Shown here in pieces: positions 1-7,537 of a DNA stretch of 64,000 nt (its first letter is position 1; every line of letters begins with the position of its first letter). The position numbers and the translations under genes were made by a program. The notes below the pieces were generated by a model. The model made no database searches. It saw nothing but the letters and a program-made list of their open reading frames with translations, and was not told where the DNA came from. The stretch comes from DASQHY01 sp035602605 (lineage in GTDB: Bacteria > Acidobacteriota > Terriglobia > Acidiferrales > UBA7541), in contig DATNLZ010000105.1 in the NCBI GenBank assembly GCA_035602605.1, forward strand, positions 1-64,000, given 5' to 3'.

Positions 1-3
1 CTA

Positions 4-1172
4 GTGTTGTGTCCCTTAAGTAACTAATATAATTCTTGCGCGACTGTTTTCCCCTTAGGCATCTTCTATGGAGAATGGAGGTGCCTATGAACTTAGGACG
101 ACCCCTGGCCCCGTTGCAACTGGAGCGGGAACAGCGCGAACAACTGGAAGCGATGGCTAGCTCTCGCTCGCTGCCCCATGGCCTGGTGACCCGTGTGCGA
201 ATCATTTTGCTCAGCGCCGACGGCTTGTCCAATAAGGACATCGCTGGTCGGTTGCGATTGAACCAAGTGACAGTCGGTCTCTGGCGAAGACGGTTCGTGA
301 AACAGGGGCTGACAGGATTGCACGAGGAGCTGCGCTCCGGCCGCCCACGTTCGATCCCCGATGAAAAGGTCGCCACGTTGATCCGCAGAACCCTGCGAAC
401 TAAACCGAAAGACGGCACGCATTGGAGTTGTCGCTCGCTGGCGGCAGAAACTCGCCTCTCGAAATCGACCATCCACCGGATCTGGCGCGCCTTCGGCTTG
501 CAGCCGCACCGAGCGCGTCACTTCCAACTTTCCAACGACCCCTTCTTCGTCGAGAAGGTACGGGACATAGTCGGGTTGTATCTGAACCCACCGGATAAGG
601 CCTTGGTCCTGTGCGTGGACGAGAAGAGCCAGATTCAAGCGCTGGAGCGTAGCCAGCCGATGCTGCCCTTGGGACTCGGCTATGTCGAAGGCATCACGCA
701 CAACTACGTCCGACACGGCACCACCACATTGTTTGCGGCCTTCGACCCTATCTCCGGAACGGTCCTGAGTCAGTGCAAACGCCGTCATCGTCATCAGGAG
801 TTCCTCGATTTTCTGCGGCATGTCGACGCCAGTGTGCCCAAGGCCTTTGACGTGCACCTGATTGTCGATAACTATGCTACCCACAAGCATCCTCGCGTCC
901 AACGCTGGTTGGCAGCACGCCCCCGTTACCACATGCACTTCACGCCCACCTACTCTTCCTGGCTCAACCAAGTGGAAATCTGGTTCAACATCATCACGCA
1001 GAAGGCCATCCGTCGGGGCACCTTCGGCAGCGTCAAAGAACTTGTTGCCAAAATCGAATCTTTCGTCCATCGCTACAACGCGGAGGCCCGGCCCTTCTCC
1101 TGGACGGCCACCCCCGATTCAATCCTGGAAAAAATCCAGCGACTATGTGAACGTATTTCCGGGACACAACAC
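4..1172 (+). mobile_element. IS630-family insertion sequence
   Basis: A complete 1.17 kb element. Perfect 12-bp terminal inverted repeats are visible: GTGTTGTGTCCC at 4-15 and its reverse complement at 1161-1172. They are bounded by TA at 2-3 and TA at 1173-1174, which fits the TA target duplication of IS630/Tc1-mariner elements. The element holds one transposase gene. It sits in a tyrosine recombinase gene whose 3' part resumes immediately to the right, so it is a secondary insertion into an older mobile element. Confidence 0.93.
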
Positions 1173-1175
1173 TAG
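87..1175 (+). CDS. IS630-family transposase
   Basis: A DDE transposase of 362 residues that moves the surrounding element by cut-and-paste at TA sites. The N-terminal third carries two helix-turn-helix-like stretches (around LSNKDIAGRL and SKSTIHRIWRAF). The catalytic triad is visible as VDEKSQ, IVDNYATH and NQVEIWF. The start at 87 is chosen because GGAG lies at 77-80; an in-frame TTG at 36 is less likely. The reading frame is intact, so the element may still be active. The stop codon TAG at 1173-1175 is built from the right-hand TA duplication plus one host base, so the protein end depends on the insertion site. Family assignment is secure from motifs and the terminal repeats. Confidence 0.95.
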   Translation: MNLGRPLAPLQLEREQREQLEAMASSRSLPHGLVTRVRIILLSADGLSNKDIAGRLRLNQVTVGLWRRRFVKQGLTGLHEELRSGRPRSIPDEKVATLIRRTLRTKPKDGTHWSCRSLAAETRLSKSTIHRIWRAFGLQPHRARHFQLSNDPFFVEKVRDIVGLYLNPPDKALVLCVDEKSQIQALERSQPMLPLGLGYVEGITHNYVRHGTTTLFAAFDPISGTVLSQCKRRHRHQEFLDFLRHVDASVPKAFDVHLIVDNYATHKHPRVQRWLAARPRYHMHFTPTYSSWLNQVEIWFNIITQKAIRRGTFGSVKELVAKIESFVHRYNAEARPFSWTATPDSILEKIQRLCERISGTQH

Positions 1176-1522
1176 GAGAACACCGCAAGAGAGTTGAAGG
1201 CGATGGCTATATTTTCGCCGGGCCAACCGGCGCGCCGCTGAATCTCGGGAACCTCGTGAGGCGCGTCATCAACGAGGCGTTGAAAAATTCAGAAGTTGAG
1301 TGGCGTGGGTGGCACGCATTCCGCCGCGGCCTGGCAACGAACCTATATAGGATCGGCGTTCCGGAACGAACGATCCAGGCGATTCTGCGACACGCAAACG
1401 TTTCGACAACGCTGGCGTTTTACGTCAAGCCAGTCTCTAGCGACAGCCACGCGGCCATGGCAAAATTAGAGAAGTCGATGGGCAACCATTGGGCAACGGA
1501 GAGAAAGGTAAATGCCAGCTAA
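1175..1522 (+). pseudogene. Tyrosine recombinase (phage-type integrase), 3' fragment cut by IS630
   Basis: After the IS the open frame continues as the catalytic C-terminal part of a phage-type integrase. It has GWHAFRRG (the HxxR box), LRHANVSTT (the conserved second His) and the nucleophile Tyr in AFYVK, followed by a short tail. The N-terminal part and the first catalytic Arg would lie left of the IS, outside the window. The gene stops at 1520-1522, only 14 bp from the 3' end of tRNA-Arg. That is the usual arrangement for an integrase next to its attachment site. A GTG at 1256 could start a short peptide, but this cannot be a functional recombinase. Confidence 0.88.
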
Positions 1523-1536
1523 CCCTAGCAGAATGA

Positions 1537-1613
1537 TGGTGGGCCTGGGGAGATTCGAACTCCCGACAAACGGTTTAGGAAACCGTTGCTCTATCCATCT
1601 GAGCTACAGGCCC
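1537..1613 (-). tRNA. tRNA-Arg (anticodon CCT)
   Basis: A full cloverleaf can be folded on the minus strand: acceptor stem GGGCCTG/CAGGCCC, anticodon stem ACGGT/ACCGT with loop TTCCTAA (anticodon CCT), T arm GGGAG-TTCGAAT-CTCCC. The discriminator A and the CCA end are encoded (1537-1540). It is flanked on both sides by integrase remnants whose 3' ends face it, so it has served as an integration target. Confidence 0.96.
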
Positions 1614-1637
1614 GTAAGGACTTACCAGACGCAGATA

Positions 1638-1850
1638 CTATGCCGGCTTGCCATCCATGTTTACACCCGATGGCGTATTCCTGATTCTTTCTTCTAGCTT
1701 CTCCATCGCCGCTCGAGAGTCGCTGTCAGGAGTCGAAATATAAAGTAAAAGAGTCGTTCCGATATCTGCATGTGGCATGATCGCCCGGATGATTTTGGGG
1801 TGCGCGCCCAGAGAATAAATGTGATGCAAGCTCGCGGCGGCATCCATGGA
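1638..1850 (-). pseudogene. Tyrosine recombinase, degenerate C-terminal fragment
   Basis: The minus-strand frame encodes a tail that aligns with the integrase fragment on the other side of the tRNA. IRAIMPHADIGTTLLLY corresponds to IQAILRHANVSTTLAFY, and both end in a DS-AAM-KLE segment. About 18 of 34 aligned residues are identical. The His of box II and the Tyr are kept, but the HxxR motif is gone (SLHHIY instead of RRGLATNLY), and the upstream part of the open frame is not recognisable as recombinase. Its stop is 24 bp from the tRNA 5' end. It is read as the integrase remnant of the island to the right. Confidence 0.75.
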
Positions 1851-2269
1851 AATCGGTCCATTGTACCGCTGGTTACCCGTCCATGCATTTTTTAAAACAG
1901 GTCTAATGAACGGTATTGCAGATTGTGAAAGCGCAACGGTCCACCCGCCAACAATGCCGTAGCCCTGCTTCTTTGGTTGGCGTTTCGATTGCAGTGGTAC
2001 CCTCCGCTGACACCTAGTTGTTTCTATACTCTGAGCGGTCGGCCTGCTCCAGTGCCGCAAAACTAGCTACCGCCTGTTGTAAGGGCGAATTCCTTGATTC
2101 AACAGGCGAGAGAAAATCCGAGATGAAATCCCACTTTCCTCCCGGAAACCTTTGCTTATATATTCCGCCCCGGCACGGGCGGAAGTACTTTAGGTTTGCG
2201 AAATCCACAAAGACATCTGCTTGACGAGGTGACCGGCTGTGGCGGAAGGGGCGGTGGTAGGGACGCGTC
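1851..2269. other. No gene recognised
   Basis: Short open frames on both strands here have no recognisable motif or ribosome binding site. The stretch probably holds further decayed integrase-proximal sequence and the 3' flank of the receiver gene. Confidence 0.5.
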
Positions 2270-2635
2270 CTAGTGGACAAGTTCCAAGCACAGTTCAGCG
2301 AGTTCTTGCATACCATCTTCTTTCGATAACACCGCGCGGATTCCAGCGGCGCGAGCTTCCGGCTCAATGAGCTTGTTCGCGTGGTTTGTGAGCATAACCA
2401 GTGGAACGTTGGGCATGGTCTTACTAAGCACGCGGGCAACTTCAAGCCCGTTTAACAGTGGCATCACGAGGTCTAACACGACCAAATCAGGATGGAGTTG
2501 AGCGGCCTTTTCAATCGCATCCTGTCCGTTGCTTGCTTCACCACAAACTGTGCATTCTGGTTGCGCTTCCAAAACCGACCTAACTATTTGGCGGATTTTA
2601 GGATTATCGTCGACGATGAGGATACATTTCCGCAC
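2270..2635 (-). CDS. Stand-alone response regulator receiver (CheY-like)
   Basis: A protein of 121 residues that is only a receiver domain. Visible features are the acidic pair in IVDDN (residues 7-11), the phospho-acceptor Asp55 in VVLDLVMP, Thr in MLTNH and the conserved Lys in LSKED. There is no output domain, so it should act by protein contact or in a phosphorelay. The start is GTG at 2635; no ATG lies in a better position. No cognate kinase is next to it. The neighbouring gene at 2854-3750 on the same strand is another receiver protein, and the two may be used together. It lies inside the inferred tRNA-Arg island. Confidence 0.85.
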   Translation of the reverse strand: MRKCILIVDDNPKIRQIVRSVLEAQPECTVCGEASNGQDAIEKAAQLHPDLVVLDLVMPLLNGLEVARVLSKTMPNVPLVMLTNHANKLIEPEARAAGIRAVLSKEDGMQELAELCLELVH

Positions 2636-2853
2636 AAGGCGCTCCCGCCCGACGGTGACTTCGACAAGGCCGATACCGGAGGGGAGGTAGGACTTTGGCG
2701 AGCAACTCGCTGACCGTCACACCCAAGGTGCTTGGTTCTGCTTCACGGTGCAATACACTCTTATCCGTATGGGTGCTTACAGGAACATCTTAATCTTGTG
2801 AGTCATGATTGTTGCGGCGATGAAGAGTGGGAGCGGCTGAAGACTAAGCGGCG

Positions 2854-3750
2854 CTAACCTGAGCCAGGTTGAATCTCCCGCAGCAAGACACGAAGGCCAC
2901 TCAGAGCATCATTGAGCGCCACGCTCTCTCCTGTGAGCTTCGAAGGTGTTTGCTCCAATTCGCGCATCCGTTGGTGAATCGCAAGCAGAGCAACCTCCAC
3001 ACGTTTTTTCAATTTCGATGGGTTAACTTCAACGAGCGCGGCCTGATACATCTCTTTCCAGTTGGTGACAGGATTACAGACCGCCGCCATGCAGCCGTCT
3101 GGGAAGACCCATGAATGAAATCGAATCAGTATGGGTCGTCCGCCCTTGCTCCTGAGGATGTGCTCCACGTGTAAAGACCCGAGTCGAGGAAACTGCTTGA
3201 ATAAAGGGGGCAAGGACTCCGGCTCATAGCTGATGTCCTCAATCGCCTTGTCCAGCAATTCCAATCGGCTGTAGCCAAGAAGCTTGCAAACACCGTCCGA
3301 ACAATCAGAGAACCGCCGTGATGCGTCTACAAATACAACATACTCTGACTTTAATTCGGGATGGGAATGACTCCGCAGCCTGATGAGTGATTCGAGCCTG
3401 CGCAGTAAGTCTTTGGGTTCCCCGCCCTTCTCGATGAAAGCGTCAACAAACCCATTGACCGTGTCTTGCGCACCAGGATAAGCGGACAACATGATTACCG
3501 GAATGCGGGGCTTAATCTCTTTCACTCGGGCAGCAACCATGCTGCCATCCATCTCGGGCATGGAGTAATCAACGACAACCGCATCCACTAGGTTCGAGCG
3601 AAAGATATCCATCCCTTCTTTGCCACCGGAAGCGGTTAGGACGAAATAACCAGCAGACTCAAGGAGTAGTTTGCGAACCGTCAGATTCGACTGTTCGTCA
3701 TCGATGCAGAGGACAGAGGATTTTCTCTTGGTTAAGGATTCAAGTTCCAT
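2854..3750 (-). CDS. Response regulator with receiver and PAS-like domain
   Basis: A protein of 298 residues. The N-terminal receiver (about 10-130) shows CIDDEQ, the phospho-acceptor Asp61 in VVVDYSMPEMDG and Lys in FIEKGG. It is followed by a PAS-like region (about 135-240) with the typical GVCKLLGYSRLELL stretch, and a C-terminal helical segment without a recognisable catalytic or DNA-binding domain. It may sense a ligand through PAS and signal by contacts. The upstream region contains a 9-bp perfect inverted repeat at 3850-3871 that could be a control site. It lies inside the inferred island, and no histidine kinase is adjacent. Confidence 0.8.
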   Translation of the reverse strand: MELESLTKRKSSVLCIDDEQSNLTVRKLLLESAGYFVLTASGGKEGMDIFRSNLVDAVVVDYSMPEMDGSMVAARVKEIKPRIPVIMLSAYPGAQDTVNGFVDAFIEKGGEPKDLLRRLESLIRLRSHSHPELKSEYVVFVDASRRFSDCSDGVCKLLGYSRLELLDKAIEDISYEPESLPPLFKQFPRLGSLHVEHILRSKGGRPILIRFHSWVFPDGCMAAVCNPVTNWKEMYQAALVEVNPSKLKKRVEVALLAIHQRMRELEQTPSKLTGESVALNDALSGLRVLLREIQPGSG

Positions 3751-3849
3751 TGGGAAGCCATCCCGAAAGTCCCGGAATTCAACTTTATTCGATTGGGAAA
3801 GCCGTACCGAGGGTAGGTGTGCGTCAACACCCCGTCAACCACAATCTTC

Positions 3850-3871
3850 GTTTGTAGGGCAACCTACAAAC
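3850..3871. promoter_or_regulatory. Perfect 9-bp inverted repeat upstream of receiver-PAS gene
   Basis: GTTTGTAGG-gcaa-CCTACAAAC, with arms at 3850-3858 and 3863-3871, about 100 bp upstream of the start at 3750. There is no T-run on either side, so an operator is more likely than a terminator. This is inference from symmetry and position only. Confidence 0.4.
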
Positions 3872-3973
3872 AAAACATGACAACCCGCGACTTCAACGTC
3901 GCCGGAGAACGCCACCGTTCACAAGGAGTACTACGTTTGGCAGAAAGGTCAGAGACGAAACCGCAGTGTCGTC

Positions 3974-3999
3974 ATGCTATGGCACTCGCGCCATAGCAT
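3974..3999. repeat. Perfect 10-bp inverted repeat
   Basis: ATGCTATGGC (3974-3983) and GCCATAGCAT (3990-3999) with a 6-nt spacer. It lies just downstream of the sigma-54 activator remnant on the minus strand. It could be that gene's old transcription terminator, but no T-run follows. Confidence 0.45.
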
Positions 4000-4034
4000 A
4001 GTGGCTTCCTGGAGTATGAGCCAGAGCGGCGGCG

Positions 4035-4470
4035 TCAGACGCTGATCATGCCAAAGTTAGCTTTCGGCCGGAGGATACCGTGCCGGCGCATTTTGTCGAG
4101 CAGTGTCGTGCGTTTCACCCCGAGTCGCACAGCCGCGCCGTCAGGACCGCCGATCACCCAGTCAGTACTTCCCAGGGCTTGCAGAATATGTTTACGCTCA
4201 GCTTCCGCAAGTGAGAGGCTCAGAAGGTGAGATTTTCTCGGCACGTCGTAATTGATCGAGCGGAGTAGGATCCAGAACTGTATCTGACGATAGAATTACT
4301 GAGCGTTCGACCAAATTTTGCAGTTCCCGTATATTGCCGGGCCAATGATATCGGGCCAGGGTGTCCATGTATTGTGTGCCAATAGTCTCGATCCGTTTGT
4401 TCATGCGCCGCGCATACATCTTGACGAAGTCCCACACCAAGAGCGGAATATCCTCTCGGCGTTCGCGGAG
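4035..4470 (-). pseudogene. Sigma-54-dependent transcriptional activator, C-terminal remnant
   Basis: The minus strand encodes the end of an NtrC-family activator. The region LRERREDIPLL leads into the last AAA+ helices, YHWPGNIRELQNLVER (sensor II region), and then, after a frameshift near 4220-4250, a Fis-type helix-turn-helix tail (AERKHILQALGSTDW, GVKRTTLLDKMRRHGI). The two parts are in different frames. Everything upstream of the LRER motif, including the Walker motifs and GAFTGA loop, is missing and replaced at 4471-4474 by an htrA fragment on the other strand. It is non-functional. Confidence 0.85.
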
Positions 4471-4474
4471 GGCT

Positions 4475-5011
4475 GTTCAAGACGTCATGCGCGGTGGACC
4501 GGCAGATAAGGCTGGGTTAAAGCCGGGTGACGTGATCCGCAAAATCGATGGACGGCCCGTCAATGGAGCGGATGAATTAACGGCCTTGGTGGCCAACACG
4601 AATCCTGGCACCTCGGTCACGCTTGACGTTCTTCGCAACGGTCAACCGCTCACACTCAAGCTCACTATGGAGCAGCGGCCAACCGATCTTGGCCTTGCCA
4701 TGGGTGTGCACAAGACTCCATCGGAAGGGCCCTTGCGCGGCGTTTTTGTACAGAACCTCACACCCGCGTTGCGCAAGCAGTTGGCGATACCGGCAGACGC
4801 CCACGGTGTCGTGGTCACCGAAATTGATCCAAGTAGCCCTGCCGCACAACACCTGGAACAAGGCGATGTGATTGTGAGCGTGGATCACCAGCCAGTAACC
4901 TCGGTAGCCGACGTCAACAAGTTAGCGGCAGCAGCCAAGAGCAAAGCGTTGCTCAGAATTATTTATCAAGGCGAGGGCGTCTTTATCGTGATATCCAGCG
5001 ATAATAAGTAG
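4475..5011 (+). pseudogene. HtrA/DegP-type protease, PDZ-domain remnant
   Basis: This encodes the two C-terminal PDZ domains of a periplasmic HtrA-family serine protease. The first includes GGPADKAGLKPGDVIRKIDG, the second SSPAAQHLEQGDVIVSVD. The trypsin-like protease domain with its His-Asp-Ser triad is absent. Homology begins abruptly at 4475, where the sequence switches to the antisense of a sigma-54 activator. An open frame reaches back to an ATG at 4361, but its first 38 codons are only the complement of the activator gene. A free PDZ peptide could in principle be made, but it lacks a signal peptide. Read as a deletion product. Confidence 0.82.
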
Positions 5012-5123
5012 ACCACGCATTTGCTTACACGTTGGACTGCAGATGGAAGGACACAGGGGAATACCGAAGTACAATTTTCGAAAGTAAATCAGGCCCTCAA
5101 AAAGGATCTTGGGAGGTGTGGTC

Positions 5124-5689
5124 ATGGGCGCTACGTCAATCTCTTCTCCTACGGTGGTCCAAGGCGCAGTGGGGTGGTCGATCGCCCTCAGCGCCTTGAT
5201 GATTCTGGCTGGCTTTTTCGCCATCTTTCTACCGCCAGCGGCCGGAATCGCAGTCACTCTATTAGTTGGATGGCAGCTTGTCTTCAGTGGCGGAGCGCAT
5301 TTGGTATACGCCTGGCACACGCGAGGCGCTGGCGCGGTTCTGTAGGAAATACTCTCGTTGGCATCCTTTATATCGTTATCGCTGCCTACGTGCTGATCAA
5401 TCCCGTTGCTGGTTTGGCGTCTCTCACGCTCGCGCTTGCTGTGTATCTGCTTTTCGAGGCCGTTCTGGAATTGGTTTTGTCATTCCGCCTTCGCCCACTC
5501 CCAGGCTCGGGTTGGCTGCTGCTGGACGGGATCGTCACCTTGATTCTGGCCATCTTGATCTGGCGCAGTTGGCCGTCAAGTTCGGCGTGGGCCATCGGCA
5601 CACTCGTCGGCATCAGCATGTTATTCAGTGGTATTGCCCGACTCATGCTCTCGGTCGCGGCACGCCGCTTGGTCAGTAAGTTGGCCTGA
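5124..5689 (+). pseudogene. hdeD: HdeD-family acid-resistance membrane protein, broken
   Basis: A multi-spanning inner-membrane protein of the HdeD/DUF308 family, about 188 residues when repaired. The start at 5124 has GGAGG at 5112-5116. The first frame gives two to three hydrophobic helices and ends at TAG 5343-5345. The second half (NTLVGILYIVIAAYVLINP onward) continues in another frame from about 5345 to 5689. A Trp-to-stop change together with a 2-base insertion in the CTCTCG stretch at 5351-5356 would explain both lesions. It could also be a sequencing error if only one change is real, but two separate defects argue for decay. Confidence 0.78.
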
Positions 5690-5987
5690 CAATAAGAAGC
5701 ACCCAGCGCCGACGGCGGCGACGAAAAAGTAGGTTCAGTGACTCAGGTATGGTAGTTGCGAACGGATCGTCCCTGCTAGCGTTAGAGTGTTTGGAAGGAC
5801 TAGCTTACGCGATCCGCAATGTTCTTCGTCGCGGCAATGTGCCATTTGAATGGGACTCGTGGTGGGTGCTCGCATCCCAAGGCGAAGGTTTGTCTAACGA
5901 TGAACTTCCCAAGATCGCAAATGTGTCCGGCGTCGACAGAACCTTAGAGTTCAACCTCAGCAACCCGGACAGGCACTGAAATTTGTG
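5690..5987. other. No supported gene
   Basis: A 76-codon open frame (5749-5979, plus) has no ribosome binding site and no recognisable motif, and it converges on the PEP-CTERM gene. No terminator with a T-run is seen. Confidence 0.4.
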
Positions 5988-6503
5988 TTACGCCCGTATT
6001 TGCGATTTAGTAACAAAAACCACAAACAACAATCCCAGCGCCAAAAGAATCATTGTCGGGGGTTCCGGTACGGAAACTGTAAGCGTATACGTTCCCTCCC
6101 CGCCCAGAAAATCATGAAACGTCACTGGAGTCAGGAACTCAAGCATCGTGGGATTTTTTTCGCTATCCGAATACAATTGTGCACCGGTCAGGCTAAAGTC
6201 TGGCTGGGTCGTGGACGCAAACGCACCGAACGCGCCCCCTCCGCTCGGAGCGCTGTAGAACACCAGAAAATCGCTCGAGTCCTTGCCGTTGATTTTCAAG
6301 TGCAGCGGATTAAACACGATAAAGCCGAAACCAAGATTAAAGTTGCCGTCCAAAATCGTCGGACTAGCGGGCAGTTCGAAAGTAGCTGTGACCGGTCCCG
6401 CTAATTGATACGACATCAAGGTCAGGCCGTCGGCTTTCGTCACGCCTGCACACAAAAACAGCACCAGCGGTAAAAGCAAGCTCAGACGCGTCATCCACTT
6501 CAT
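5988..6503 (-). CDS. PEP-CTERM sorting-signal exported protein
   Basis: A protein of 171 residues with an N-terminal signal peptide (basic MKWMTRL, hydrophobic run, cut near TKADG). A beta-rich middle has no enzyme motif. The C terminus has the PEP-CTERM pattern: VPEPPTM, a hydrophobic helix and a short basic tail (TKSQIRA). Such proteins are recognised by exosortase and placed at or beyond the outer membrane, often in strains making exopolysaccharide. The start at 6503 is preferred over 6536 because it begins directly with the signal peptide. No exosortase gene is in the window. It lies inside the inferred island. Confidence 0.8.
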   Translation of the reverse strand: MKWMTRLSLLLPLVLFLCAGVTKADGLTLMSYQLAGPVTATFELPASPTILDGNFNLGFGFIVFNPLHLKINGKDSSDFLVFYSAPSGGGAFGAFASTTQPDFSLTGAQLYSDSEKNPTMLEFLTPVTFHDFLGGEGTYTLTVSVPEPPTMILLALGLLFVVFVTKSQIRA

Positions 6504-6952
6504 GGTAACCCCCGCGGACTCTTCCGGCGCAGCCATTATCTACCTAATATACTTTAGCGCAATCGGTGTTCCAATGGCACCGGATCTAAGTGAATGTATC
6601 TAAAGTACTTACAGCCACGGTCAGACGCAATATCTCGAAAATTGCAGTACTGTGGCAACAAAATTCCTCTCCTCTGTCCACCCGGGGGAACGGCGGACCG
6701 TGACACGTTTTGTTTACGATAGACCGACATTACTCGAACAGGGTTAGGTCAGCCGAATTTTGACGGGCTGCCTGTCCTTCCTCCCTCCCTCCGTGGCAAG
6801 AGAGCAACATAATCTCCTTTTATTCACCTGGTCGCTTCAGGTCTTACCGGGACCCCTCATGCCAATGCTTGGCGGTACTCACGGATTATTGATTTATTTT
6901 CCCCTGGTGACTAATATTGGGGCCTGGAGCATCCGCTCGAGAAGGAGATGCT
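6504..6952. other. No gene recognised
   Basis: This stretch separates the PEP-CTERM gene from a small membrane-protein gene on the other strand, so it should contain two divergent promoters. I see no convincing promoter boxes, RNA gene or repeat. Confidence 0.45.
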
Positions 6953-7123
6953 ATGTCATTCGGCCTTTACTCGATTGGATTCGCGATCGTGATCGGCGGC
7001 CTGGCTTATGCCGCGCACTTGCTGCACGTACCCGCACGCTGGATTGCGGTGGGTGCGGTCATTCTTTTAGGAGTCGGGATTCTGACAGGTGTTAAGGCGA
7101 CACGTCAGAAAGATCCTGTGTGA
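6953..7123 (+). CDS. Small two-helix membrane protein
   Basis: A 56-residue protein starting at ATG 6953 with AAGGAG at 6942-6947, a well-placed ribosome binding site. It has two hydrophobic helices (about residues 5-24 and 28-47) separated by a short polar turn, and a basic tail ending in KDPV. No function is recognised. The good ribosome binding site and clean topology support it as a real gene despite its length. It is near the right end of the inferred island. Confidence 0.6.
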   Translation: MSFGLYSIGFAIVIGGLAYAAHLLHVPARWIAVGAVILLGVGILTGVKATRQKDPV

Positions 7124-7537
7124 TAGCGGTGTCTTGCCCGTGCAAAACAAAAAAGCTTGAACACCCTTTACGAAGGGCTAACTTTGCGGCGTTCTCATTG
7201 GCTTTCCACGTTGTGAATGCGGTGTAACAGCGATGTCTACGCGGCGAAGGAGAACAGGCAGGGCAAATATGCACCGCCGGTACTAGCTGCTAGAACAAGT
7301 GTTGCAACGCTCGAAGTAGGAAACCGTTACCCTATCCATCTGAGCTGCAGGCCAAGTATATCTACGCTCGCTTATAACCATTTGTGTTCCAGAGAAAAAG
7401 AATGATCGCCTGTGAGAGGCGTCATGCGCCGTTGCGCATCGAAGCACGCAATACAGGCAAACACGTCGCGGCTCTTCCCGCGCGATGACTGACCTAACGT
7501 TTGGAGCGCGTTGCATTACATCGCAATCGGAGAATAT
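7124..7537. other. Intergenic region containing the tRNA-Arg remnant
   Basis: There is no coding gene here. The only recognisable content is the tRNA-derived repeat at 7317-7353. A short run of A's near 7147-7155 is not part of a clear hairpin. Confidence 0.5.
7317..7353 (-). repeat. Partial tRNA-Arg copy (5' half), probable attachment-site remnant
   Basis: This 37-bp stretch matches 1576-1612, the segment of tRNA-Arg(CCT) from the anticodon loop back to the acceptor stem, at 34 of 37 positions and in the same orientation. The 3' half of the tRNA is absent, so it is not a functional tRNA. Integration at tRNA genes leaves such displaced fragments at the far end of the element. Confidence 0.8.

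Larger units (their letters stand above)
1614..7353. mobile_element. Inferred decayed genomic island at tRNA-Arg
   Basis: The segment is bounded on the left by the tRNA-Arg gene with an adjacent degenerate integrase. On the right it is bounded by a 37-bp imperfect direct copy (34 of 37 identical) of the tRNA 5' half. Inside are several broken genes (sigma-54 activator, htrA, hdeD) and accessory regulators. The boundaries are inference from the duplicated tRNA segment; mobility has clearly been lost. Confidence 0.6.

Noticed and set aside
93..1070. 325-codon open frame antisense to the IS630 transposase
   Set aside because: It is the complement of a well-supported transposase and its translation shows no motif.
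5749..5979. 76-codon open frame on the plus strand
   Set aside because: No ribosome binding site, no motif, and located in a decayed region; kept only as a weak possibility.
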